Positions 8,521 through 17,000 of a stretch of 64,000 nt of DNA are shown here, one piece after another. The position numbers and the translations under genes are program-made. This stretch comes from Solimonas marina (GTDB lineage Bacteria; Pseudomonadota; Gammaproteobacteria; Nevskiales; Nevskiaceae), in NCBI RefSeq assembly GCF_012241385.1, contig NZ_JAAVXB010000003.1:372001-436000 (forward strand), written 5' to 3'. Positions within the stretch are counted from its first letter, which is position 1. The number at the start of each line of letters is the position of its first letter. Below the pieces are notes generated by a model. That model was not told where the DNA came from. It saw nothing but the letters and a program-made list of their open reading frames with translations, and made no database searches.

Positions 8521-9681
8521 ATGGCCAAGGTTCTCGCCGGCGTTCGCGTCATCGAGCAAGGCACTTTCATCACTGGACCGAATGCCGGCATGTTGCTCGC
8601 CGACCTCGGCGCCGAAGTCATCAAGGTCGAGCAGCCCGGCAGCGGCGATCCGTTCCGGGCCTTTCAAGGCGGGCTCTACAGCCCGCATTTCCAAACGTAC
8701 AACCGCAACAAGCGCAGCATTACGCTGAACACCAAGACGGCCGAGGACCGCGAGCTGTTGGACGCGCTGATCGGTGAAGCGGACGTTTACATCCAGAATT
8801 TTCGCCCTGGCGCCGCGCAGCGCTTGGGCGTCGACGCAGCGCGCTTGCGCACGCTCAATCCAAAGCTGATCTACTGTGCGATCAGCGGCTTTGGACAGGA
8901 CGGCCCGGCGTCGACGCGGCCTGCCTATGACACCGTCGCGCAGGCTGCGAGCGGCTTTCTCGGACTGTTGATCAATCCGGCGAACCCGCGTGTCGTCGGT
9001 CCGGCGCTGGCCGATGCGCTGACTGGCTTTTACGCGGCCTACGGCATTCTTGGCGCCTTGTACGAGCGCCAGCGTACGGGTGTCGGACGCCTGGTCGAAG
9101 TGTCGATGCTCGAATCGATGTGCCACTTCAATCTCGACGCATTTACCCACTTCTTCTCGGAAGGTGAGGTGATGACGCCCTACAGTCGGCCGAGCGTGTC
9201 GCAGTCTTACGTCCTGAAATGCGCGGACGGCAAATGGATCGCGCTGCACATGTCGTCACCGGAAAAGTTCTGGCAGGGTCTGGCCGATGCGATCGAAATG
9301 CCGGACCTCTTCAATGATCCGCGCTTTGCCAAGCGCGAGGGCCGCATCGAGCATCAGGAGCGTCTGATCGAGTTGCTCGGTGAGCGCTTCGCGCGGCACA
9401 AGCGTGCAGAGTGGTGCCGTCGCCTGGAGGCCGAGGATGTGCCGCATGCGCCAATGTATGACAGCAGCGAGGCGCTACAGGATCCCCAGGCCCGGCATCT
9501 ACAGCTGGAGGTCAGCGCGCCGCATCCTGAAGGCGGCGTGTGGCGAACGGTGCGCTCGCCAGTGAGCTTCGATCACGAGCGCGCGCTTGACGTCACAGCG
9601 CCGCCGCTACTCGGTGAATCTGACGAGTCGATTCGGCGTGAGCTGAGCAAGAAGCTGCGAAAAAAAGTCGAGGCAGCATGA
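8521..9681 (+). CDS. CaiB/BaiF (family III) CoA-transferase
   Basis: A 386-residue family III CoA-transferase. The nucleophilic aspartate is in RPAYDTVAQA (Asp137), and GADVYIQNFRPG-type and GFGQDGP motifs mark the family. These enzymes move CoA between carboxylic acids through an aspartyl-CoA thioester. The ATG at 8521 has GAGGAG nine bases upstream. Together with the citryl-CoA lyase-like gene it could activate a hydroxy-dicarboxylate or tricarboxylate for cleavage. The C-terminus is lysine-rich. It is the last gene of the island, and the next gene (otsB) is 161 bases away. Confidence 0.92.
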   Translation: MAKVLAGVRVIEQGTFITGPNAGMLLADLGAEVIKVEQPGSGDPFRAFQGGLYSPHFQTYNRNKRSITLNTKTAEDRELLDALIGEADVYIQNFRPGAAQRLGVDAARLRTLNPKLIYCAISGFGQDGPASTRPAYDTVAQAASGFLGLLINPANPRVVGPALADALTGFYAAYGILGALYERQRTGVGRLVEVSMLESMCHFNLDAFTHFFSEGEVMTPYSRPSVSQSYVLKCADGKWIALHMSSPEKFWQGLADAIEMPDLFNDPRFAKREGRIEHQERLIELLGERFARHKRAEWCRRLEAEDVPHAPMYDSSEALQDPQARHLQLEVSAPHPEGGVWRTVRSPVSFDHERALDVTAPPLLGESDESIRRELSKKLRKKVEAA

Positions 9682-9699
9682 AATCCCGAATAGTAGGGT

Positions 9700-9718
9700 G
9701 CGCTGCATGGAGCAGCGC
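9700..9718. terminator. Short hairpin after the CoA-transferase gene
   Basis: GCGCTGC (9700-9706) and GCAGCGC (9712-9718) form a perfect 7-bp stem with a 5-base loop, 19 bases after the stop. There is no T-tract, so it may be a weak or Rho-assisted terminator only. Confidence 0.35.
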
Positions 9719-9842
9719 CCAGGTGCAGTCGCCGTGATCCTTCTCGTGCGCGGTATTCCTCGGGGATGGATCTGAATATCAGCTGAACCTATTGAAAACA
9801 AAAGATTTGTCCTGAAGTCGGCGATGGTCCACACTTGGGCGA

Positions 9843-10613
9843 ATGCACACTTCTGGTAAGACCTCGCCCGACCTGTCCGCGCCGCCGTTGCTCGATGCGC
9901 GCGATGCACTGTTTCTCGATTTCGACGGGACGCTGACGGAAATCGCGCCGCGACCCGAGCTGGTCTACATCGAGCCGACACTCACTGATTTGATCGAGGG
10001 CGCACAGCGTCTGGTCGGGGGGGCGGTTGCGGTTGTCAGCGGCCGGCCACTCAAGGAGATCGACCATTTCCTGATGCCCTTGCAGTTGCCCGGTGCCGGT
10101 CAGCACGGCGCGGAGCTGCGTATGCACGGCAACGCCACGCCGCAGCGCCGCGTGTGGCCAGGCGTCGCCGCGGCGGCGTTCGATTTGCGCGGTCGTTTCG
10201 GCGGTGATGGCGCGCTGATCGTCGAGCAAAAGGGCGCGGCGGTTGCCGTGCATTATCGTGCGGCGCCGGAGCGGGCGGACGAATGCATTGCGGTGGCGCG
10301 AGCGGTGGCCGAGGCTCACGGTCTCGATGTACTGGTCGGCAAGATGGTGGTCGAGACGCGACCGCGCGGCTTGCACAAGGGCCTGGCGGTTGATGCGCTG
10401 CTGTCGCGACCGCTGTTCCGCGGCCGGCGGCCGGTGTTCATTGGCGATGATACGACCGACGAAGATGGCTTCGACGAGGCCGCGTCGCGTGGTGGCTATG
10501 GCATCAAGGTCGGCGACGGCGAGACGCGCGCACGCTATCGGCTGGAGAGCGTGGCGGCCGTTCACGAATGGTTGCAGGACAGCGTACGCGCCGGCGTTCG
10601 CGAGCGGGCGTAA
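9843..10613 (+). CDS. otsB: Trehalose-6-phosphate phosphatase
   Basis: A 256-residue HAD-superfamily phosphatase that removes phosphate from trehalose-6-phosphate. Motif I is DFDGTLT (from residue 26), motif II is VVSGRPL, and motif IV is FIGDDTTDEDGF. RPRGLHKG carries the motif III lysine region. The phosphatase gene precedes the synthase by 4 bases, the otsBA order, so the two steps of trehalose synthesis are co-expressed. Trehalose is a compatible solute for osmotic and desiccation stress. The island's leftover AT-rich stretch (about 9780-9830) probably carries the promoter, but no convincing -35/-10 pair was seen. Confidence 0.95.
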   Translation: MHTSGKTSPDLSAPPLLDARDALFLDFDGTLTEIAPRPELVYIEPTLTDLIEGAQRLVGGAVAVVSGRPLKEIDHFLMPLQLPGAGQHGAELRMHGNATPQRRVWPGVAAAAFDLRGRFGGDGALIVEQKGAAVAVHYRAAPERADECIAVARAVAEAHGLDVLVGKMVVETRPRGLHKGLAVDALLSRPLFRGRRPVFIGDDTTDEDGFDEAASRGGYGIKVGDGETRARYRLESVAAVHEWLQDSVRAGVRERA

Positions 10614-10617
10614 CGCC

Positions 10618-12033
10618 ATGAGTCGGCTGGTCGTCGTTTCCAATCGTGTCGGACCCTTACGGGGGGCGACCAAGGCCGGTGGCCTGGCGGTGGCGCTGGC
10701 CGATGCGCTGCGAACGCGGCGCGGGTTGTGGTTCGGCTGGAGTGGCGAGGTCCGCGACGGGCCGCAAGGCCACGAGGTGCAGGCGCAGAGCCTGGGCGGT
10801 GTGACCCGCGCTGTGATCGATCTGACTTCGACGGAGCACGACGATTACTACAACGGGTTTGCGAACCGTTGCCTGTGGCCGCTCTTTCATTTCCGCCTGG
10901 ATCTGGCGACTTTCGACCGCCGCTATTACGAAGGCTACCAGCGTGCCAATCAACGCTTCGCGCAGGCGCTGACGCCGTTGCTGCGAGACGACGATCTGAT
11001 CTGGGTGCACGACTACCACTTGCTGCCGTTTGGCGAGACCTTGCGCGACATGGGCGCGCGGCAACGGCTGGGGTTCTTCCTGCACATCCCGTGGCCGGTT
11101 CGCGAGATTCTCACGGCGTTGCCGCATCACGAGCATCTCGTGCGGGCCTTGTTCTCGTACGATCTGGTCGGGTTCCAGACCGAGGCCGATCTGCTGCGCT
11201 TCCAGGACTATGTGCTGCGTGAAGCAGGCGGCTCGCAGCGCGGCAATCGTCTGTACGCCTACGGCCGCTCGGTGATTGCGCAGGCTTATCCGATCGGCAT
11301 CGACACGGATCAGTTCGCCACACTGGCAGCGAGTGATGAAGCCGGGCACGAAGCGGCCAAGCTCAAGGCGGCGATCTTCGACCGCACGCAGATCGTCGGC
11401 GTCGATCGGCTCGATTACACCAAGGGGCTGCCGGAGCGCTTCCAGGCCTACGAGAAGTTGCTCGAGCTTTATCCCGAGGCGCACGGCCAGGTCAGTTTTC
11501 TGCAAATCGCACCGACCTCGCGTGGCGAAGTGCAGGAATACATCGACATTCGCCATCAGCTCGATGCGCTGGCCGGACACATCAACGGCCGCTTCGCGCA
11601 GCTCGACTGGACGCCGTTGCGCTACATCAACCGTGCGATCACGCGGCGGCAGCTGGCGGGTATTTATCGTGCGAGCCGCATCGGACTGGTCACGCCGCTG
11701 CGTGACGGCATGAACCTGGTTGCCAAGGAATATGTCGCGGCCCAGGACCCGGACAATCCGGGCGTGCTGGTGCTGTCGCGCTTTGCGGGTAGTGCCAAGC
11801 AGATGGCGGCGGCATTGATCGTCAACCCGTACGACCCGGTCGGCGTCGCCGAAGCGATCGAGACGGCGCGGCACATGCCGCTGGCGCAGCGCCGCGATCG
11901 CCACCGGGCCTTGATGCACGAGTTGCGTCGCAGCGATGTCGCGAGCTGGAGTCAGAACTTCCTGACCGCACTCGACCACGCTGTTGCCGCGGTGCCGCCC
12001 GGAGTGCCGGCGATCGAGGAAGCCGCCGGCTGA
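10618..12033 (+). CDS. otsA: Trehalose-6-phosphate synthase
   Basis: A 471-residue GT20 glycosyltransferase joining UDP-glucose and glucose-6-phosphate. It starts with the family motif RLVVVSNRVGP, followed by the active-site blocks GLWFGWSGEV, LIWVHDYHLLPF, GFFLHIPWPV and VDRLDYTKGLPERF, and LRDGMNLVAKEYVAAQ for the nucleotide-sugar site. Length is normal. The ATG at 10618 lies 4 bases after the otsB stop, implying coupled translation. It ends 18 bases from the convergent MFS gene, and I see no terminator in that gap. Confidence 0.96.
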   Translation: MSRLVVVSNRVGPLRGATKAGGLAVALADALRTRRGLWFGWSGEVRDGPQGHEVQAQSLGGVTRAVIDLTSTEHDDYYNGFANRCLWPLFHFRLDLATFDRRYYEGYQRANQRFAQALTPLLRDDDLIWVHDYHLLPFGETLRDMGARQRLGFFLHIPWPVREILTALPHHEHLVRALFSYDLVGFQTEADLLRFQDYVLREAGGSQRGNRLYAYGRSVIAQAYPIGIDTDQFATLAASDEAGHEAAKLKAAIFDRTQIVGVDRLDYTKGLPERFQAYEKLLELYPEAHGQVSFLQIAPTSRGEVQEYIDIRHQLDALAGHINGRFAQLDWTPLRYINRAITRRQLAGIYRASRIGLVTPLRDGMNLVAKEYVAAQDPDNPGVLVLSRFAGSAKQMAAALIVNPYDPVGVAEAIETARHMPLAQRRDRHRALMHELRRSDVASWSQNFLTALDHAVAAVPPGVPAIEEAAG

Positions 12034-12051
12034 TTCGGACTTGATCCGGAC

Positions 12052-13245
12052 TCAGGTGGCGTCGGCGAGTACCGACGGCGTGCGCTTTTCGAGTTGCTGA
12101 CTGATCAGGACCAGAACGATGCCGATCGCCGCGATGGTCGAGGCGGCGTAGCACAGCGCCGGATAATCGAAGCCGCGCGCCAATACGGCGGAGCCGATGA
12201 ACGCACCGCCGGCGTTGCCGAGATTGAACGCGCTCTGGTTGAGTGTCGATGCCAGTAAGGGGGCGTCGCCGGCCTGTTGCATCGCGCGGCCCTGAAGCCC
12301 GGCGTTGGGCAGAAAGCAGGTAATGCCGAGCGCGAACACGCCGACGATTGCGATCCCCGCGTGGTGCAGGCCGGCGGCGAACAGCAGATAGCTGACGATC
12401 GAGATCGCGAGCAGCACGATCAAACCCGGCATCAGCTTCCAGTCGGCAACACGACCGCCGACCAACATGCCGATCGTGGCGCCGGCGCCGAACAACACCA
12501 GTACCGCGCTGACGGCGTCGGCCGACAGGCCGGCATCGCGCAGGATCGGCGCGATGTACGTGAACAGCGTGAAGACGCCGCCGAAGCCGAAGATCGTGAT
12601 CAGCAGCGCGAGAAGGACCTGGGTCTTGCCGAGCACACGGATCTCGTCACCGAGATGACTGGCGGGCATCGAGTCGAGCGTCGGCACGAAGCGCTGGATG
12701 CCGGCCAGTGCCAGCACGCCGAGCGCCGTCACGATCCAGAACGTCGTGCGCCAGCCGAAGCTGTCGCCGATCATCGCCCCGAGCGGGACGCCGACCACGT
12801 TGGCGACGGTCAGTCCGGCAAACATCAGGGCGATGGCACGTACGCGCTGCGCCGGTGGTGCGATGAAGCCGGCGACCACGGCGGCGGTGCCGAAGAACGA
12901 ACCGTGCGAGAACGCGGCGACGAAGCGCGCCACCATCAGCACCTCATAACTCGGCGAGATGGCGCAAAGCAGATTGCCGACGATGAAGATGGTCATCAAC
13001 AGCAGCAGTGCCGGCTTGCGCGGCAGGCGCACGGTGGCGACGGCGAGTATCGGGCCGCCGATGACGACGCCCATGGCGTAGCCCGACACCAGCAGGCCGG
13101 CGCGCGGAATCGATACGTGCAGGTCTCCGGCGATCTGCGGCAGCAGACCCATGACGACGAACTCGGTGGTGCCGATCGCAAATGCGGCGATCGCCAGCGC
13201 CAGGATCGGCAGGCGGTTATAGGAAGCGGAAGGTGCGGCGGGCAT
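12052..13245 (-). CDS. MFS transporter, DHA1 (AraJ/YdhP-like) exporter
   Basis: A 397-residue, 12-helix major facilitator. The N-terminus IGTTEFVVMGLLPQIAGDL and helix 2 loop are those of the AraJ/YdhP/chloramphenicol-exporter group of drug or sugar effluxers. The start is placed at 13245 (MPAAPSASYNRLP) because an upstream in-frame ATG adds an arginine-rich stretch unlike family N-termini. The natural substrate is unknown. It converges with otsA. Confidence 0.88.
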   Translation of the reverse strand: MPAAPSASYNRLPILALAIAAFAIGTTEFVVMGLLPQIAGDLHVSIPRAGLLVSGYAMGVVIGGPILAVATVRLPRKPALLLLMTIFIVGNLLCAISPSYEVLMVARFVAAFSHGSFFGTAAVVAGFIAPPAQRVRAIALMFAGLTVANVVGVPLGAMIGDSFGWRTTFWIVTALGVLALAGIQRFVPTLDSMPASHLGDEIRVLGKTQVLLALLITIFGFGGVFTLFTYIAPILRDAGLSADAVSAVLVLFGAGATIGMLVGGRVADWKLMPGLIVLLAISIVSYLLFAAGLHHAGIAIVGVFALGITCFLPNAGLQGRAMQQAGDAPLLASTLNQSAFNLGNAGGAFIGSAVLARGFDYPALCYAASTIAAIGIVLVLISQQLEKRTPSVLADAT

Positions 13246-13419
13246 GAGGCTCGGCGACTGGGCGGTACGCCGGGCATCAGCGCAGCGCACCGCGAGTGGG
13301 GGATATGGCAGAGTCTACGGGCGGCCACATCACGTCCCGGTGTCGGCTGCATGAAAAAAATTTCAGTATGTGCGCAGACGCCTGGGCCTGTTCGCGATTC
13401 GCGTTCACCGGCCTTGGCA

Positions 13420-13448
13420 GGCCCGCACGCGGTCGGCGCGTGCGGGCC
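13420..13448. terminator. Strong hairpin downstream of acs
   Basis: GGCCCGCACGC (13420-13430) and GCGTGCGGGCC (13438-13448) form a perfect 11-bp stem with a 7-base loop, starting 14 bases past the acs stop on the minus strand. It is probably the acs transcription end. There is no T-run, so its efficiency is uncertain. Confidence 0.5.
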
Positions 13449-13462
13449 TTCGGCGATGTGCC

Positions 13463-15430
13463 TTATTCCTTGCCGGCGAGCTGCGCGACGATGCCGGGGT
13501 TTTCCAGCGTCGAAATGTCCTGCGTGATCTCCTCGCCCTTGGCGATCGAGCGCAGCAGACGGCGCATGATCTTGCCGGAGCGGGTCTTTGGCAGGTTGTC
13601 GGCGAAGCGGATTTCGTCGGGCTTGGCGAGTGCACCGATCTCGCGGCCGACGTGTTCGCGCAATTCCTTCGTCAGCTTCTCGGCGGCGGCACCGATCGGC
13701 CGATCGCCACGGCAGATCACGAACGCGAAGACGCTCTCGCCCTTGACCTCGTGCGGGCGGCCGACCACGGCGGCTTCGGCGACCTGCGGATGGCTGACCA
13801 GCGCGCTTTCGATTTCCATCGTGCCCAGGCGGTGGCCGGAGACATTGAGCACGTCATCAACGCGGCCGAGGATCCAGTAGTAACCGTCCGCGTCGCGGTG
13901 CGTCGAGTCGCCCGCCACGTAGTACTTGTTGTTGAACTGGCCCCAGTAGGTCTTGATGTAGCGCTCGTTGTCGCCCCACACCGTGCGCAGCATCGACGGC
14001 CACGGCTTGGTCACGACCAGATAGCCGCCGGCATCCGGGCTGGTCAGGATCTCGCCGGCTTCGTCGACGACCTCGACGGCGATACCCGGCAAGGGCTTGG
14101 TGCACGAGCCCGGCTTGGCCGGCACCGCGCCCGGAATCGGCGCGATCATGATGGCGCCGGTTTCGGTCTGCCACCAGGTGTCGACGATCGGCAGCTTCTC
14201 CTTGCCGATCACCGTGTGGAACCACATCCACGCTTCCGGGTTGATCGGTTCACCGACGCTGCCGAGCAGGCGCAGCTTCGACAGGTCGTACTGCTTCGGC
14301 CAGTCGTCGCCGAGCTTCATCAGCGCGCGAATCGCGGTCGGCGCGGTGTAGAAGATCGTCACGCCGTGCTCCTGGCAGATCTTCCAGAAGCGGCCGGCGT
14401 CCGGCACCGTCGGCGCGCCTTCGTACATCAGGATCGTCGCGCCGTTGGCGAGCGGTCCGTAGGCGACGTAGCTGTGGCCGGTGATCCAGCCGACGTCGGC
14501 GGTGCACCAGAACACGTCATCGTCGCGCAGGTCGAAAACCCACTGGCAGCTCATCGTCGCGCCGAGCAGGTAGCCGCCCGTCGAATGCTGGATGCCCTTC
14601 GGTTTGCCGGTCGAACCGGAGGTGTAGAGCAGGAACAGCGGATGCTCGGATTCGACCCATTCCGGCTCGCAACGCGCCGGCTGCGCCGCCACCGCCTCAT
14701 GCCACCAGACGTCGCGTGTGGCGTCGAAGCCGACATCGTGGCCGGTGCGCTTGAGCACCAGCACCTTCTCGATGGTGTCGCAGCCCTGGGCCAGCGCTTC
14801 GTCGGCGGCCTTCTTCAGCTCGACGATGTGGCCAGCGCGATGCCCGCCGTCGGCGGTAATCAGCAGCTTGGCGCCAGCACCTTCGATGCGGTCCTTGAGC
14901 GACGATGACGAGAAGCCGCCGAACACGATGCTGTGGATCGCGCCGATGCGCGCGCAGGCCTGCATCGCGATCACCGCTTCCGGCACCATCGGCATGTAGA
15001 TGACGACGCGATCGCCCTTGCCGACGCCGAACGACTTCAGCGCGTTGGCGGTGCGGCAGACTTCGGCGTGCAGCTCGCGATACGTGTAATTTTTCAGGTC
15101 GCCGGGCTCGCCCTCGAAGCGGATCGCGATCTTGTCGCCGCGCGCGTCGAGATGGCGGTCGAGACAGTTCGCCGACGCATTGAGCTTGCCGTCGGTGAAC
15201 CAGGCGTAGTTCGGCGCCTGCGAATCGTCGAGCGCGGTCGTGAACGGTGTTTGCCAACCAAGCTCTTTCTTCGCCAGGTCCGCCCAGAAACCGACATGGT
15301 CGGCGGCGGCTGCGGCATGCAGCGCGGCGAGTCGGTCGCTATTGAGCCTGGCCTTTTCGATGAAGCCCGGCTGCGGGGGGAATACACGGGTCTCCGTCAG
15401 TACCGATTGCAGATTCTTGTTGTCAGCCAT
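13463..15430 (-). CDS. acs: Acetyl-CoA synthetase (AMP-forming)
   Basis: A 655-residue enzyme that activates acetate to acetyl-CoA through acetyl-AMP. Core motifs are [51 protein letters not shown] and [20 protein letters not shown]. The conserved C-terminal lysine in [11 protein letters not shown] (Lys620) is the residue acetylated by Pat-type enzymes to switch the protein off. GGAGA precedes the ATG at 15430. Longer in-frame extensions upstream are arginine-rich and not homologous. It could assimilate acetate produced by catabolism elsewhere in the window, but that link is inference. Confidence 0.96.
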   Translation of the reverse strand: MADNKNLQSVLTETRVFPPQPGFIEKARLNSDRLAALHAAAAADHVGFWADLAKKELGWQTPFTTALDDSQAPNYAWFTDGKLNASANCLDRHLDARGDKIAIRFEGEPGDLKNYTYRELHAEVCRTANALKSFGVGKGDRVVIYMPMVPEAVIAMQACARIGAIHSIVFGGFSSSSLKDRIEGAGAKLLITADGGHRAGHIVELKKAADEALAQGCDTIEKVLVLKRTGHDVGFDATRDVWWHEAVAAQPARCEPEWVESEHPLFLLYTSGSTGKPKGIQHSTGGYLLGATMSCQWVFDLRDDDVFWCTADVGWITGHSYVAYGPLANGATILMYEGAPTVPDAGRFWKICQEHGVTIFYTAPTAIRALMKLGDDWPKQYDLSKLRLLGSVGEPINPEAWMWFHTVIGKEKLPIVDTWWQTETGAIMIAPIPGAVPAKPGSCTKPLPGIAVEVVDEAGEILTSPDAGGYLVVTKPWPSMLRTVWGDNERYIKTYWGQFNNKYYVAGDSTHRDADGYYWILGRVDDVLNVSGHRLGTMEIESALVSHPQVAEAAVVGRPHEVKGESVFAFVICRGDRPIGAAAEKLTKELREHVGREIGALAKPDEIRFADNLPKTRSGKIMRRLLRSIAKGEEITQDISTLENPGIVAQLAGKE

Positions 15431-15826
15431 CCATCGTCTCCTGTGCCTCGGCGGCCGCAGCCGCCATCTTGTTCTGCGCTGGAGGTTCATTGTGCACCGA
15501 CGCGCGTTTCGTTGCGGAAAAGGCCCGCGCGCGGCGCGGCGCCGCATCATTGCCCCGATGTGGTGGTGGCCGTGAAGCGTGTGGATTCGGCCCATCAGAC
15601 TAAAAGCACATACCGCCGAGGACGTGTTCGCGGTACTTATTGCATCAGCATCGATGACTGCGATGCGATGCGCGGCGACCCCGGCCGGCATCTCATCCGT
15701 GGCCCGCCATTGCGGCGGTGCCGTCATTCAGTCTCTTTGCGCTTGTCCTGGTCGTCCCCAGGCTTGCGCCGCCGCCGAATCCGTCCCGGCGGCGGCGTAT
15801 TTTTACGTCGTTGTCCGTCTACATCC
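15431..15826. other. 396-bp intergenic region between acs and the esterase gene
   Basis: Both flanking genes are on the minus strand, so this region must hold the acs promoter and leader. I found no convincing minus-strand -35/-10 pair. A perfect 11-bp hairpin followed by a T-run lies at 15767-15803 on the plus strand, where no plus-strand gene ends. No credible protein gene was recognised. Confidence 0.6.
15767..15803 (+). terminator. Plus-strand intrinsic-terminator-like hairpin without an assigned gene
   Basis: CGCCGCCGCCG (15767-15777) and CGGCGGCGGCG (15787-15797) pair perfectly around a 9-base loop, and TATTTTT follows. The T-run is on the plus-strand side, which does not serve acs or the esterase. 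It could end an unannotated small RNA running rightwards from the acs promoter region. Confidence 0.4.
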
Positions 15827-16855
15827 TCAGGGCATCGGGTGTGCGGAGAAGAAGCTCCAGATTTCGCTGTTGGCGCTGAAGTCCTGGCTGGTCTTGCCGA
15901 TCAGCGACTCGGACAGATACTGGCTGCCGCCCGGCCAGGTATGGCCGCCATTGTTGACGGTGTAGAGCCGTACCTCGCCGCCGCTGCCGCAACCCGTGTT
16001 GTCGCTGAGCGTCGTGGTCGTGCCGTCGTCGGCCGTATCCGGCAGGTCCGTGGTCGTCGTCGCGGACGCCGTGCAGTTATGCAGGGTTTCCCACAGCGCG
16101 TAGGCACTCGGCGCCGATTCGACACCGATGCGGCTGCCGTCGTACGGCACGATCGGATCGGCGGTGCCGGCGATGAACAGGATCGGGCGTGGCGACGCCG
16201 GGCTGCAAACCTTCGCGAGATTCGACGACACGGTGCCGGCGACGACTGCCGTGGCCGCGATGCGGTCAGACAGCTCGCAGGCCACGCGCTCGGCCATGAA
16301 GCCGCCGTTCGACATGCCGCTGATGTAGACGCGCTTGGCGTCGAGGTTCAGATAGCCGGTCAGGATGTCGACGACCTTGGCCAGGAAGCCGACGTCGTCG
16401 ATGCCGTTCGAGTAGCCCGGATCATCGTTCCAGTCGCTGCCATCGGCTTCCGGCACGATCGCCCAGAAGCCGCTCGTCGCGACGTTGGCGCTGATCGACG
16501 TCATGTTGGCCTGTCCCTCCGACGTGGCGCCGGTGCCCGGCAGCATCATGAATGCGGCAGCGCCGCTGCTGCTCGTTTGCGGACGGATCACCAGGAAGTG
16601 TCGGGTGGTGTCGTCATGCGAGAAGCTGATGTCGAACGCGGCGGTCCCGCGCGCCAGCGTCAGCCAGTGGCTGTTGATGTAGACCAGCGAATTGGCCGTC
16701 CACTTCGAAGCGGTCTTGGTATCGGAGACCGTGAGGTCGCCGATCGAGCCCGTGTACTCGCCGACGAATCCGGAGACGGTCGTGGCGGCGCGAGCCGGCA
16801 GCGACATGAAGAGCGACGCACACAGTACGACGCAAGAAACAATGGACAGGCGCAT
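15827..16855 (-). CDS. Secreted PHB-depolymerase/feruloyl-esterase-like hydrolase
   Basis: A 342-residue secreted esterase with a clear signal peptide (cleavage after LPARA). It belongs to the LpqC/poly(3-hydroxybutyrate) depolymerase-like group. The nucleophile elbow is GMSNGG, the acid is in AGTADPIVPYDG, and the histidine is in GGHTWPGGSQY. Six cysteines could form disulfides in the periplasm or outside. GGAGGAT precedes the ATG at 16855. Substrates in this family include PHB oligomers, feruloyl and cinnamoyl esters, so the annotation should stay at family level. Confidence 0.85.
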   Translation of the reverse strand: MRLSIVSCVVLCASLFMSLPARAATTVSGFVGEYTGSIGDLTVSDTKTASKWTANSLVYINSHWLTLARGTAAFDISFSHDDTTRHFLVIRPQTSSSGAAAFMMLPGTGATSEGQANMTSISANVATSGFWAIVPEADGSDWNDDPGYSNGIDDVGFLAKVVDILTGYLNLDAKRVYISGMSNGGFMAERVACELSDRIAATAVVAGTVSSNLAKVCSPASPRPILFIAGTADPIVPYDGSRIGVESAPSAYALWETLHNCTASATTTTDLPDTADDGTTTTLSDNTGCGSGGEVRLYTVNNGGHTWPGGSQYLSESLIGKTSQDFSANSEIWSFFSAHPMP

Positions 16856-17000
16856 GGATAAATCCTCCTAGTGCATTGAGCGTATCGACAGCGGCCGGGG
16901 TCGTGTTCACCGTTCATCTGCCCCGCATGGCGTTTCAGCCGCCCGCCGCCGCGTGCGAAAATCGACGCCCCGTTCCGCTGCCATCGAAGGACCGTTCATC

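Noticed and set aside
12277-13527. A 416-codon plus-strand frame opposite the MFS gene
   Set aside because: Translation is His/Arg/Gln-rich without hydrophobic segments. The MFS transporter on the minus strand is clear.
13370-14908. A 512-codon frame opposite acs
   Set aside because: Antisense shadow of acs in GC-rich DNA; no ribosome site or recognisable domain.
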